DNA from: Shinella curvata
GTDB taxonomy: Bacteria > Pseudomonadota > Alphaproteobacteria > Rhizobiales > Rhizobiaceae
DNA length: 51,028 bases
Assembly: GCF_022899935.1 (NCBI RefSeq)
Contig: NZ_JALJCJ010000012.1
Span: 1 to 51,028, forward strand
Direction of reading: 5' to 3'
Part shown: in pieces, positions 8,862-16,846 of the stretch
Position numbering within the stretch: the stretch's first letter is position 1
Layout of the letters: the number at the start of each line of letters is the position of its first letter
Position numbers and translations under genes: made by a program
Notes under the pieces: generated by a model
The model's input: the letters and a program-made list of their open reading frames with translations, nothing else
What the model was told of the DNA's origin: nothing
Database searches by the model: none

Positions 8862-10079
8862 ATGTCCAGACCAGACAAACATCAGTTGTCATCGCTCGGG
8901 TTCAATTCTCTGTCGGTCCATGGTGGCAACGAGGTAGACCAGACCTCGGGGGCCATTCGCACGCCGATCGTGATGGCGAACTCCTATACGCTCCCTTACG
9001 ATCCATCGATGAAGGACTGGTCGGACACCACCAACCCCTCCTACACGCGCAACTCCGGGCACAATCAAATCTGCCTGCAGCGAAAGTTAGCCGCTATGGA
9101 GGGCGGCGAGGATGCAGCTGTCTTTTCCACAGGCGTAGCAGCGCTTTACGGAATTTTCTTCACCTTCCTCAAGTCCGGCGATCACGTAATCGTAGGGGAT
9201 GTAACCTATGAAGCCGTCTGGCGGCTTTTCGCCGAGCTCCTGCCCGAACGTTACGGCATCGATGCGACGTTCGTCGACATGGGTGACATGGATGCGGTGC
9301 GTGCGGCCGTCCGACCGACCACGAAGCTCATACACACCGAATCCATTGCCAACCCGACGACGAAAGTTGCCGACATCGCCAGCCTCGCAGGCATTGCCAA
9401 AGCGGCCGGGGCGATGCTCTCAGTGGATTCGACGTTCACGCCTCCACCGTTCTTCCGTCCCTTGGAGCTGGGGGCGAACCTGGTCGTTCATTCGCTAACG
9501 AAATACATCAATGGCCACGGCGATGCGATGGGCGGCGTTGTCATCGGGGCTAAGGAGCTGATCCACCACATCAAGGCCGACGCGCTCGTAGACCTCGGTG
9601 CGACCATATCTCCCTTCAACGCGTGGCTGATCACCCGCGGGTCCGTGACGCTTCCACTCCGGTTGAAACAGCAATTTTCGACGGCCGAGACGGTGGCGCG
9701 GTATCTCGAAACCGAAAAACGCCTAGCGTTCGTCACCTATCCGGGGCTGGCCTCCCACGACCAGCACGAACTGGCGAAAAGCCAGTTTGGCGGACGGGGT
9801 TACGGGGCGATGATGGCATTCGCGGTGGATGGTGATCCGGATACCCAGAACCGATTTGTCTCACATCTCAAAGTCATCACCTCGGCAGTGTCTCTTGGAC
9901 ACGATGAGACGCTCATCGTCCACGTTGGCGGGGGCGGCCGAGGGGGATCGGAGAGGTACCCGGAGAATTTCAGGAAGTACGGTCATCTCCGTCTATCGAT
10001 CGGCCTCGAAGACCCCGAAGATATCATCTCCGACATCAAGAACGCGCTCGCGCTGACATTTCCGGAGCAAGCCGCGTGA
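8862..10079 (+). CDS. Cys/Met-metabolism PLP-dependent lyase (gamma-lyase type; candidate canavanine gamma-lyase)
   Basis: A 405-residue fold-type I PLP enzyme of the cystathionine gamma-synthase / methionine gamma-lyase family. The PLP lysine lies in VVHSLTKYINGHGDAMGG (K214), preceded by LSVDSTFTPP. The N-terminal phosphate-binding stretch YTRNSGHNQICLQRKLAAMEGGEDA is present in family form. A good Shine-Dalgarno (AAGGAG) precedes 8862. Known family reactions are beta- or gamma-elimination or replacement on sulfur amino acids. A related enzyme in Rhizobiales and Pseudomonas cleaves canavanine to homoserine and hydroxyguanidine. Linkage to a cationic amino-acid importer and a ureohydrolase makes a canavanine-type substrate attractive, but this is inference. 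Confidence 0.88.
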   Translation: MSRPDKHQLSSLGFNSLSVHGGNEVDQTSGAIRTPIVMANSYTLPYDPSMKDWSDTTNPSYTRNSGHNQICLQRKLAAMEGGEDAAVFSTGVAALYGIFFTFLKSGDHVIVGDVTYEAVWRLFAELLPERYGIDATFVDMGDMDAVRAAVRPTTKLIHTESIANPTTKVADIASLAGIAKAAGAMLSVDSTFTPPPFFRPLELGANLVVHSLTKYINGHGDAMGGVVIGAKELIHHIKADALVDLGATISPFNAWLITRGSVTLPLRLKQQFSTAETVARYLETEKRLAFVTYPGLASHDQHELAKSQFGGRGYGAMMAFAVDGDPDTQNRFVSHLKVITSAVSLGHDETLIVHVGGGGRGGSERYPENFRKYGHLRLSIGLEDPEDIISDIKNALALTFPEQAA

Positions 10080-10213
10080 TGATCCGGGGTCTTCTTGTAC
10101 CGATTTACCCTTCGGTCAAGCGCACCGACCTGGAGAACAAGCCCAAGGCTGCACCGACCGCGAACGTCCTCAAGCAACTAACACTGGCTCTCAAGAAACT
10201 GTTGGCGAAATAG
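10079..10213 (+). CDS. Small ORF, 44 residues, overlapping the PLP-enzyme stop
   Basis: The ATG overlaps the TGA of the upstream PLP enzyme by one base (TGATG), the usual form of translational coupling. The product begins MIRGLLVPIYPSVKRTD and ends in a Lys/Leu-rich helix. I recognise no family. It might be a genuine small basic protein, the remnant of a longer gene, or chance. It lies 93 bases before the chosen aquaporin start. Confidence 0.3.
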   Translation: MIRGLLVPIYPSVKRTDLENKPKAAPTANVLKQLTLALKKLLAK

Positions 10214-10306
10214 CAACCTAGTGTGTCCATCGCATTCTGCGATAGCGATGGGCACACACAGTCGCAGTCTGTTCAACACCAAACGCCGAAAACAGAGATC
10301 ACCGCG

Positions 10307-10984
10307 GTGAACCATTCACTTTCAAAACGCCTCGTTGCCGAGTTCCTCGGGACGGCCTTGCTTACGGCTTCAGTTGTCGGAAGTGCGGTAATGGCCAACG
10401 CGATGACGGATGTGCCGGCGTTGGTCATGCTCTGTGTCGCGATATCCTGCAGCGCTGCGCTGTTCGTCTTGCTCGAGCTCCTTGGGCCGATCTCCGGTGG
10501 CCACTTCAATCCGGCGGTCAGTCTGGCAATGCTTCTCGAGCGCGAGATACCGAGGAACGAGGCCGTTGCCTATATGTGCATGCAGACGATCGGCGGATTG
10601 ATCGGCGTTGTCTTCGTACATGTCACGTTCGGTTTGCCGCTCTTGTCCGTCGGCGTTCACGTACGAACCGGGTTTCCTGTCTGGATCGCGGAAGCAGTGT
10701 CTACCTTCGGGCTCATTTTCACGATCTTCCTTGGAATCAGGTTTCGCCCCAACTCGGTATCCGCCTTCGTCGGCGTCTATGTCCTGTCGGTGACGCTCTT
10801 TGCGTCGAGCTCGTTCGCGAATCCGGCGACGACGATCGCGCGGGCGTTCACGGAAAGCCTTGCGGGCATTCGCCCCGTAGACGTCCTGGCCTTTGTTTTT
10901 GCTCAATGTCTGGGAAGTTGGCTCGCTGTCGGGCTTGCGCGGTGGTTGACGTCTCCGGCGGGAGCGACTGCAGAGCGCCGCTAG
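10307..10984 (+). CDS. Aquaporin / MIP-family channel, AqpS-like
   Basis: 225 residues from a GTG at 10307; a longer in-frame start at 10223 adds an unlikely hydrophilic tail. The product begins NHSLSKRLVAEFLGTALL, as many rhizobial MIP channels do. Both half-helix motifs are seen: GGHFNPAVSL and SFANPATTIARAF. Six hydrophobic segments span the length. Similar rhizobial channels (AqpS) sit in arsenic operons, but no arsenic gene is nearby. Here it closes an amino-acid catabolic cluster, so it may pass a small neutral product such as urea or a guanidine derivative. That role is inference. Confidence 0.85.
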   Translation: MNHSLSKRLVAEFLGTALLTASVVGSAVMANAMTDVPALVMLCVAISCSAALFVLLELLGPISGGHFNPAVSLAMLLEREIPRNEAVAYMCMQTIGGLIGVVFVHVTFGLPLLSVGVHVRTGFPVWIAEAVSTFGLIFTIFLGIRFRPNSVSAFVGVYVLSVTLFASSSFANPATTIARAFTESLAGIRPVDVLAFVFAQCLGSWLAVGLARWLTSPAGATAERR

Positions 10985-11044
10985 TGGCGGCGCGGTGACA
11001 GATATCTCCGCCGTAGATCACGCCAAGGAGCTAGTCATCGGACA

Positions 11045-11941
11045 TCAAACGGAGCCACGGAAAAGAGCTTCAGCTCTACGAAATTCCTTTGAGACATATG
11101 CTGTGAACGCGCGGACGCGGGCAGTCTTCCTGAGGTCACTGTGAGTAAGGACCCATAGTCCGGTTGCCATCGCGTCGAATTCCGGGTGATCTACCTTTCG
11201 CAGATTGCGCGACGAAGCGCCCAGATAGCAGGGCAGGACAACGAAGCCCTGACCGCATTCAGCGGCACGTAGGAGAGAGACCAGCGAGTCCCCCCGCATG
11301 GCAATCGAGGTCTCGGGAACCGTTTTCCCGAGCCAACGAGAAATCTTCATGCCGCCAAGGGTCATGTCGGGCGCTAGCCAACGGTCGAATTCCGCCGGCG
11401 TCTTGCCGTTGTTCCGTTCTATCAGCTCTTGAGTGCCATAGATCGCGAAGCTGACATCGACTGCCCGTCGCCCGACGAGCGCATCAGGCGCGCTGTCTCC
11501 CGTTCGAAGGGCCACGTCTGCATCTCGTTGGGCGAGGTCAGTCACGAAACTACCAGTGGTGAGCGCGACCGTTATCCCAGGATGCATTTCACTGAACCCC
11601 GCGAGTATTCGTGGAAGCACCGATCCCATCAGGGTGTCACAGGTGGTGACTTTTAACGCTCCCTCTAGTCGTTCGTCCTTCCCGCGTAATCTGCCTTCCA
11701 ACTGGCGGACGATCATCTGCATCTGCCGGGCGGATTCGAGCAAGTCTTCTCCGGTCTCCGTAAGAGTGTAGCCAGATGAAAGTCGATCGAAGACGCGCAG
11801 GCCATTCAAGGCCTCGAAAGAGCTGATGCGCCGTAGCACCGTCGAGTGATTTACACCGAGCGAACGCGCCGCGGCAGCTAGGCTCCCATGGTCCGCGACG
11901 GCAAGCACGTACTTCAGATCGTCCCAATCCCAATTGTGCAT
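11045..11941 (-). CDS. LysR-family transcriptional regulator, probable regulator of the divergent doxX gene
   Basis: A 298-residue LysR protein. The helix-turn-helix reads FVLAVADHGSLAAAARSLG-like (DLKYVLAVADHGSLAAAA, then STVLRRISSFEAL), followed by the substrate-binding domain. It is transcribed away from the DoxX gene, with 108 bases between the two starts. That arrangement is common for LysR/DoxX pairs and suggests it controls doxX and itself. It converges on the aquaporin gene, so it is less likely to regulate that operon, though not excluded. Confidence 0.9.
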   Translation of the reverse strand: MHNWDWDDLKYVLAVADHGSLAAAARSLGVNHSTVLRRISSFEALNGLRVFDRLSSGYTLTETGEDLLESARQMQMIVRQLEGRLRGKDERLEGALKVTTCDTLMGSVLPRILAGFSEMHPGITVALTTGSFVTDLAQRDADVALRTGDSAPDALVGRRAVDVSFAIYGTQELIERNNGKTPAEFDRWLAPDMTLGGMKISRWLGKTVPETSIAMRGDSLVSLLRAAECGQGFVVLPCYLGASSRNLRKVDHPEFDAMATGLWVLTHSDLRKTARVRAFTAYVSKEFRRAEALFRGSV

Positions 11942-12049
11942 TTTTGCATTTTCAATTCGAAAAAATTGCGACTTTTATCGCAGAGACGCACAACGTAATC
12001 AAGGCGCTTCCAAGCGCGCAATTTCGCAAGCGCTAAATACGGAGCTATC

Positions 12050-12466
12050 ATGATCGACACAAAATTCGCCCCCTACGGAATCCTTCTTCTGCGCGTATTG
12101 ACGGGCGTGGCTCTGCTTGCGCATTCGCTGTATCTCAAGGTGTTCGTGCTCACAATGCCGGTCACTGTCGGATTTTTTCAATCGCTTGGCCTGCCGGGCC
12201 CGATGGCGTGGCTGATCCTGTTTATTGAGGTTATTGCGGGCATCGCTCTAATCGCCGGCGTGAAGCCACGTCTTGCTGCTGTCGCAGCAGCGGCCGTACT
12301 GCTCGGTGCAACCTGGGCCCACTCCGGAAACGGATGGGAGTTCAGCAGTACGGGCGGCGGCTGGGAGTATCCCTTTTTCTGGAGCCTCGCCCTCATCAGC
12401 ATCGCACTCCTCGGAGACGGAGCTCACGCATTGGTGCCGTCATTCCGCGATAGGACAAACAACTAG
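12050..12466 (+). CDS. DoxX-family membrane protein
   Basis: A 138-residue membrane protein with four hydrophobic helices. The first runs LLLRVLTGVALLAHSLYLKV. Then come GLPGPMAWLILFIEVIAG, a third helix around PRLAAVAAAAVLLGATWAH and a fourth near the C-terminus. The GxPxP-then-helix layout is the DoxX/YphA pattern. Bacterial DoxX proteins are linked to redox or thiol homeostasis at the membrane, but the exact role is unsettled. It is divergent from a LysR gene and followed by a perfect 16-bp inverted repeat. Confidence 0.88.
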   Translation: MIDTKFAPYGILLLRVLTGVALLAHSLYLKVFVLTMPVTVGFFQSLGLPGPMAWLILFIEVIAGIALIAGVKPRLAAVAAAAVLLGATWAHSGNGWEFSSTGGGWEYPFFWSLALISIALLGDGAHALVPSFRDRTNN

Positions 12467-12490
12467 GGATTCTCGTTCCCAAATTATCGC

Positions 12491-12530
12491 ATCTGCCTAC
12501 GAGCAAAAATCTGCTTGCTCGTAGGCAGAT
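12491..12530. repeat. Perfect 16-bp inverted repeat downstream of doxX
   Basis: ATCTGCCTACGAGCAA (12491-12506) is exactly complementary to TTGCTCGTAGGCAGAT (12515-12530) with an 8-base loop. The position, 24 bases after the doxX stop, suits a terminator. No T-run follows on either strand, so a plain Rho-independent terminator is doubtful. An RNA-stabilising hairpin or recombination site remains possible. The next 267 bases (12531-12797) hold nothing I can support. Confidence 0.6.
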
Positions 12531-12797
12531 CGCCGTCACGTCGAGAGGCTCATTGTCATCGATCGGGTGGCTAAGCCGCCTGAGCGCCTCGACACCTTAT
12601 TCGTCAAGCTCCTAAACGGAGATGATATTGTAATGGTATGAGGGCCTCGCGGATCGCGAGCGCGGCTGTGGGGGATAACCGGAGGCACTCTGGCTGCGGG
12701 GAGCACGCGGACAACCTTGTACATGTCTGTTCACTGTATTCGCCAGGCGAACGTGGCCCAGCGGAGTGGTGACAAGAACATCGGCAAAGATTCCCGT

Positions 12798-13151
12798 TCA
12801 ACCTTTATGGGCCTCGGCCCAATGTGGATACGTCACGAAAGCCGTGAGAGCCCCCTCGCCTTCGGTCATGATCGTAACCGCCTGCCCTTTCGGCATGTAG
12901 ACGATATCGCCCGGACCTGCCGTAGCGGTGCCATCGGATGTGGAAACAGATAGCCGCCCCTCGAGGACGATCATCGTGTCATCCACTTCCATCGTCTCCG
13001 TCAGCGACTGGTCGGGCGCATAGCGTCCGTATCCGATGGTCACAGGGCCGCCATTTCGTTCGTCTACCAGATTTCCGACATAGATTTCCGCATCCTGCCC
13101 CGGCGACTTGATCATCTTCGCGTCCGAGACGCTGAACTTTTGTACCTTCAT
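12798..13151 (-). CDS. Small cupin-domain protein (EutQ-like)
   Basis: 117 residues from the ATG at 13151; a longer frame from 13256 lacks cupin character in its added part. The single cupin barrel shows the two half-motifs as TMEVDDTMIVLEGRLSV and GPGDIVYMPKGQAVTI. The closing TAFVTYPHWAEAHKG resembles EutQ-like cupins. Metal-binding His residues of motif 1 are replaced by Glu/Asp, so catalytic metal binding is uncertain. Such small cupins often bind small molecules or act as isomerases. It is divergent from a 108-residue hypothetical gene. Confidence 0.8.
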   Translation of the reverse strand: MKVQKFSVSDAKMIKSPGQDAEIYVGNLVDERNGGPVTIGYGRYAPDQSLTETMEVDDTMIVLEGRLSVSTSDGTATAGPGDIVYMPKGQAVTIMTEGEGALTAFVTYPHWAEAHKG

Positions 13152-13225
13152 CAGCCTGCTCCTATGTTGTCTGCCAACACATAGCGCGGAAGCAAGGCCC
13201 GCCAACCACTGCCGATGGAGAAGAC

Positions 13226-13552
13226 ATGACTGAAAACACCTGTGCGATCCCGACACCGGAACAGCGCAAATACCTGGAAATCAGGGAAGCGGCCGAACGC
13301 GCGATGCTCGACAAGGTCTTCAAAGCCATCGACGACGCGGCCACCGAGGTGGCGGACGGTTTCGCAATGGCAGGCCTCGAGTTCGAACCGACCAGTCGCG
13401 ACTACTTCACGTTCGCGACCCAGCAGGTTCTGTTCGTGCGTCTGTGCGGTGGTGATCCGGATACGTTGAAGGGCGGCGATCCCGAAATCGGCCAGCGTAT
13501 CGTGAACAACGGACAGAACATCATCGATCACTACTGGCAAAAGCCTGAATAG
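13226..13552 (+). CDS. Hypothetical soluble protein, 108 residues
   Basis: No family recognised. The product is acidic and mostly helical, beginning MTENTCAIPTPEQRKYLE and ending NIIDHYWQKPE. It has no signal peptide or membrane segment. The start is 74 bases from the divergent cupin start. It is followed after 134 bases by the first ClpP-like gene on the same strand. Codon use resembles its neighbours, and no better frame exists on either strand here. Confidence 0.6.
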   Translation: MTENTCAIPTPEQRKYLEIREAAERAMLDKVFKAIDDAATEVADGFAMAGLEFEPTSRDYFTFATQQVLFVRLCGGDPDTLKGGDPEIGQRIVNNGQNIIDHYWQKPE

Positions 13553-13686
13553 ACGATCGAGCCAATCAACCGAAACTTCACCGCAACGACGTAGGAAATA
13601 AGGTAAGCAGAAGGAACAGAGGTTCGAGGCGATCAGCCCGAAGGGATCGAGGCGGATCAATGACGCGAGCTTTACAGGAGGGGCAG

Positions 13687-15075
13687 ATGGGGAAACTGTA
13701 CAGGTCATCGTGGCAGGTTTGTTTGGCGTGGATGGCCATTGTCGGACTGGTATTCTTTCAGGCAGGCGCGGCCTCTGGTGCTGACATAAGGAAGTCCTCC
13801 AAAGAGACCTGTGTTCTCTCCCTTGAAGGAGAGATCGTCTCAGGCGACTTCTCCCGTTTAGTCGAAATCGCCGCCAAGGAGTTTCTCGGTGTCGATGGCG
13901 AGAGTTCGGCGCGAGACACGATCTGTTTGAACAGTCCGGGAGGAAACGTCACCGAGGGCGTTAAACTCGCTGAATTCTTGTACAAGAACGGCGTTGGCAC
14001 GGTCATCGACGAAGGTGCGGAATGCTACTCCATGTGCGCCATCATGTTCATGATGGGAATTGCACAGGGACCTGAGGTGACCTTCGTCAATCGCAAGCTT
14101 CACGTCACCGGTAAGCTCGGATTTCATCGCCCGTTCCTGGCCCTGAAGGAAGAAAGCCTGATCAGTACCAAAGCGCTGGCCGTCGCCCACGACGTTGCGC
14201 TGGAGGACATGAGCAAGATCATGCTGCTCGCCAACAATCTGGTCCCTTGGTCGAATTCGACGATGATGCGCCCTGACCTGATTCAGGAGATGCTCGGCCA
14301 TATCGGCAACGATTTCTTCTACATCGATACCGTAGAGAAAGCTGGCCGCTTCGAAATCGAACTCATAGGCCTTCCTGTCCAATCAGCCCCACCTGAAGAA
14401 CGCGCGTACTATGCGTGCGAGAATTCCTTCCATTGGCAAGTGGGCCTGATGAAGGACCCCGTCGATGTACGGAAATTCACGAAACCCGTCACGCAGGACG
14501 AGTCCGTCGTCAAACTCCTGAAGACCGCGGATGGTACCGAATACTATTCGGTGACGAGTAGCGATGCCGGGTATTCCGAAGCGGGATGCGTTATCGCCGT
14601 CAATGGGAACGGCCTGCAAGGTTGCGGGTACAACGGGATGTACAACGTCCTATTGGGTCAGGGAGCTTGCACCGTCGATAATTTCGCCGACCGGAGTTGG
14701 GGGATCAACCAACTTGCTTCATATCGCCCAGGCCTCACTCTCGAAGAGCTCGGCGGAGCGGCTACCAGCGCGGATGCCACATCCCCACGATCGATAGTCG
14801 GTGCGAAAGCGTCCGCCACGTGTGCCGTCTTCAGTAAAACTGGCGAACGGGAGATTGAACCCTGTGAAGCTACTCTGAATATCAATGTCATCGTAGATAA
14901 TCGGCGATCCGACCGTTACGAATTCGTATGGCCGACAGGCAACAAGACCATTCTTGCACGCGACGGCGACTTCTTCACGATAAACGGCAAGCCGTCCATT
15001 CCCTACGCCGACGATGGATATACGCTGTGCGCGCTTAACAGCGAGACACGGAACCGTTTCTGCTTCAAGCTGTAA
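13687..15075 (+). CDS. Secreted ClpP-like (COG3904-type) serine-protease-fold protein
   Basis: 462 residues from the ATG at 13687, which has AGGAGG eight bases upstream; the ATG at 13660 has none. The signal peptide runs to about AGAASGA. The ClpP/crotonase-like part carries the oxyanion segment LNSPGGNVTEG (about 82), the nucleophile segment ECYSMCAIMFMMG (Ser about 114) and a candidate His in KLGFHRPF (about 147). About 300 C-terminal residues are unrecognised and Cys-containing. The likely site of action is the periplasm. It converges on a paralogue (15102-16331) that shares the same three motifs, with 26 bases between stops. True protease activity is unproven for this family. Confidence 0.8.
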   Translation: MGKLYRSSWQVCLAWMAIVGLVFFQAGAASGADIRKSSKETCVLSLEGEIVSGDFSRLVEIAAKEFLGVDGESSARDTICLNSPGGNVTEGVKLAEFLYKNGVGTVIDEGAECYSMCAIMFMMGIAQGPEVTFVNRKLHVTGKLGFHRPFLALKEESLISTKALAVAHDVALEDMSKIMLLANNLVPWSNSTMMRPDLIQEMLGHIGNDFFYIDTVEKAGRFEIELIGLPVQSAPPEERAYYACENSFHWQVGLMKDPVDVRKFTKPVTQDESVVKLLKTADGTEYYSVTSSDAGYSEAGCVIAVNGNGLQGCGYNGMYNVLLGQGACTVDNFADRSWGINQLASYRPGLTLEELGGAATSADATSPRSIVGAKASATCAVFSKTGEREIEPCEATLNINVIVDNRRSDRYEFVWPTGNKTILARDGDFFTINGKPSIPYADDGYTLCALNSETRNRFCFKL

Positions 15076-15101
15076 TAGCGCCTCGGACCCGTGATAACAG
15101 C

Positions 15102-16331
15102 TTACCGAGGAGTGATCGCCTGCTCGGACTTGCGATAGGATTCGAGTTGGATTGCCACATCGTCCAACTTCGTGTGTGGCGGAACAAGGTCAATTGCGCG
15201 CATCATATCGTCAACCCAATCGCCCGTCGAAAGCGTGATCGTCGTTGGCGATGAGGTAAAGTCCCAGAGATCGCCCTTTCCCTTGAGCTCCGAGAACAGC
15301 TCTTCGATGGTCCCTGCTGGTTTGTAAAATGTCGTTGGCCCTGTGGTGCCTGGCGAGAATAAACACCATACGAAGCGATTACCGTCCTTCGTCTTGGCAA
15401 TTGGCATGTAGGCCAGCCACGTTGACACCGTCCCCTGCCCGATTGAGCGAACGCCGAACGCAATAGCGTCCTCGCCGTTCTCCATCAGCTGGGAACCTTC
15501 GATAAACTCCTCGAGCGAAGACAACGCAATCTGGTAGCCGTCGGAACTGCTTCTACGCCCGAGATGGTAGTAGCGGTTGACGCATCCGTTCAGGATCATG
15601 GAATGCGAAAATGGATATCCATGCCGGATTTGGTACGAGAAGTCATTGTAAGTGATGCCGAGAACACGGACTGCATCTACGTCGTCGGCCATATACATTT
15701 CGTCACGGCCTGGAGCGAGCAAGCGAGGCAACTCGGCTGGAACGAGATGGAGGCGATCCGCGACCGCTACTAATCGCGCGATACCCAGAACCGCCGCTCT
15801 GTAGGCATCCTGTACCAGGGCTGCGTCGTAACTCCCCTCGGGAACGGAGAGATACGGCGCGTGAAATCCCAGTTTTGCTCCCTTCTCAAGCGTGCGCGAC
15901 GGCTTCTGATCGGGGATAGAATCACCATCGCCGACAGGGGTCGGGTCTTTCGGAAGATCGACGCCCCCCAGAAATGCGACGGCGCAGGCCGAGTAGCAGG
16001 CGTCCATCTCACGTACGACGGTGGCGAGACCGAGGCGACGGAACGCCAAGGCGAGGTTTAGTCCCTCGTGGTAATCGCCGCCCGGACTATTCAGTGCGAT
16101 GACGATCCGTCGCCAAGGGTCTTGTTGAACTGAGATGTTGGCTTCCGCCAATGCTTGCTTCACACGAGCACTGTCGGCCTCAACGATTTCGCCCTCGAGC
16201 CTGAAGCGTGCCTCTGGACCGAACTGCCCGCTCGTAATCCCTTCGAACTTAACGTCGGCGGCATGGGAGCTTACCGGAGCCGTCAAGCCTAAGCATGCAA
16301 GCATGGTGACGACGGATAGGCGACGTATCAT
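15102..16331 (-). CDS. Secreted ClpP-like protein, paralogue of the convergent gene
   Basis: 409 residues. The signal peptide (MIRRLSVVTMLACLGLTAPVSSHA) ends near residue 24. Motifs are LNSPGGDYHEG (about 80), ACYSACAVAFLGG (Ser about 112) and KLGFHAPYLS (about 154). These match the convergent neighbour in order and spacing, which argues for an old duplication with inversion or paired recruitment. The N-terminal half is the ClpP-like domain; the C-terminal half is unrecognised. Its start overlaps the stop of the small secreted protein gene by four bases (ATGA), placing it last in a three-gene minus-strand operon beginning at 19237. Confidence 0.8.
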   Translation of the reverse strand: MIRRLSVVTMLACLGLTAPVSSHAADVKFEGITSGQFGPEARFRLEGEIVEADSARVKQALAEANISVQQDPWRRIVIALNSPGGDYHEGLNLALAFRRLGLATVVREMDACYSACAVAFLGGVDLPKDPTPVGDGDSIPDQKPSRTLEKGAKLGFHAPYLSVPEGSYDAALVQDAYRAAVLGIARLVAVADRLHLVPAELPRLLAPGRDEMYMADDVDAVRVLGITYNDFSYQIRHGYPFSHSMILNGCVNRYYHLGRRSSSDGYQIALSSLEEFIEGSQLMENGEDAIAFGVRSIGQGTVSTWLAYMPIAKTKDGNRFVWCLFSPGTTGPTTFYKPAGTIEELFSELKGKGDLWDFTSSPTTITLSTGDWVDDMMRAIDLVPPHTKLDDVAIQLESYRKSEQAITPR

Positions 16332-16834
16332 TCAGCAACACCAGGGCAAAGTTCCTGGAAGACGCTTAATGCGGTCGGGTAGCCAGAGGCCGATGAACCG
16401 TCGAGTACTTCGCCCGACTTTACGCTACGCACGACATAGTCAGCCATGAGGTCAGTGGACCTCGACTTACCTTCAAGGACATACCCCTCGCCGTAAACGT
16501 CGGTCCAAGTCCCCTTTTTGCAGTTCGCCGTTACCCTGTCGCCGACCTTTACCGATGCCATCGTCCGTTTGACGCAGGCCATCGAATAATCCTGCTCGTA
16601 TTCAACGCAGTACGCCTTGGCGTCTTTGGGCGTATGCTTGATCATGATAACGGCATTTGACGTACCGATTCCGGATTTGGAGACGGTCGTCACGTGCATG
16701 CCGGCACGCGAGCCGTAGTAGATCGAGTGATCGTCCTGCGCCTGCACGGGAATGACAGACAGCGTTCCCGCTGCGCCTGCTGCGGCGATCAATAACATCA
16801 CTCTGGACCTCGCCACCCCGATCAACGCCTGCAT
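16328..16834 (-). CDS. Small secreted protein, 168 residues
   Basis: It begins MQALIGVARSRVMLLIAAAG and has a signal peptide ending near VQAQDD. The mature part is about 135 residues with four Cys (YCVEYEQDYSMAC, then NCKKG and LCPG), likely two disulfides in the periplasm. A Shine-Dalgarno GGAGG precedes the start. It sits between a large membrane protein gene (12 bases upstream) and the ClpP-like gene (overlap of four bases), so the three are co-expressed. No family recognised. It may be a substrate, inhibitor or binding partner of the ClpP-like protein. Confidence 0.75.
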   Translation of the reverse strand: MQALIGVARSRVMLLIAAAGAAGTLSVIPVQAQDDHSIYYGSRAGMHVTTVSKSGIGTSNAVIMIKHTPKDAKAYCVEYEQDYSMACVKRTMASVKVGDRVTANCKKGTWTDVYGEGYVLEGKSRSTDLMADYVVRSVKSGEVLDGSSASGYPTALSVFQELCPGVAE

Positions 16835-16846
16835 GCAATACCTCCA

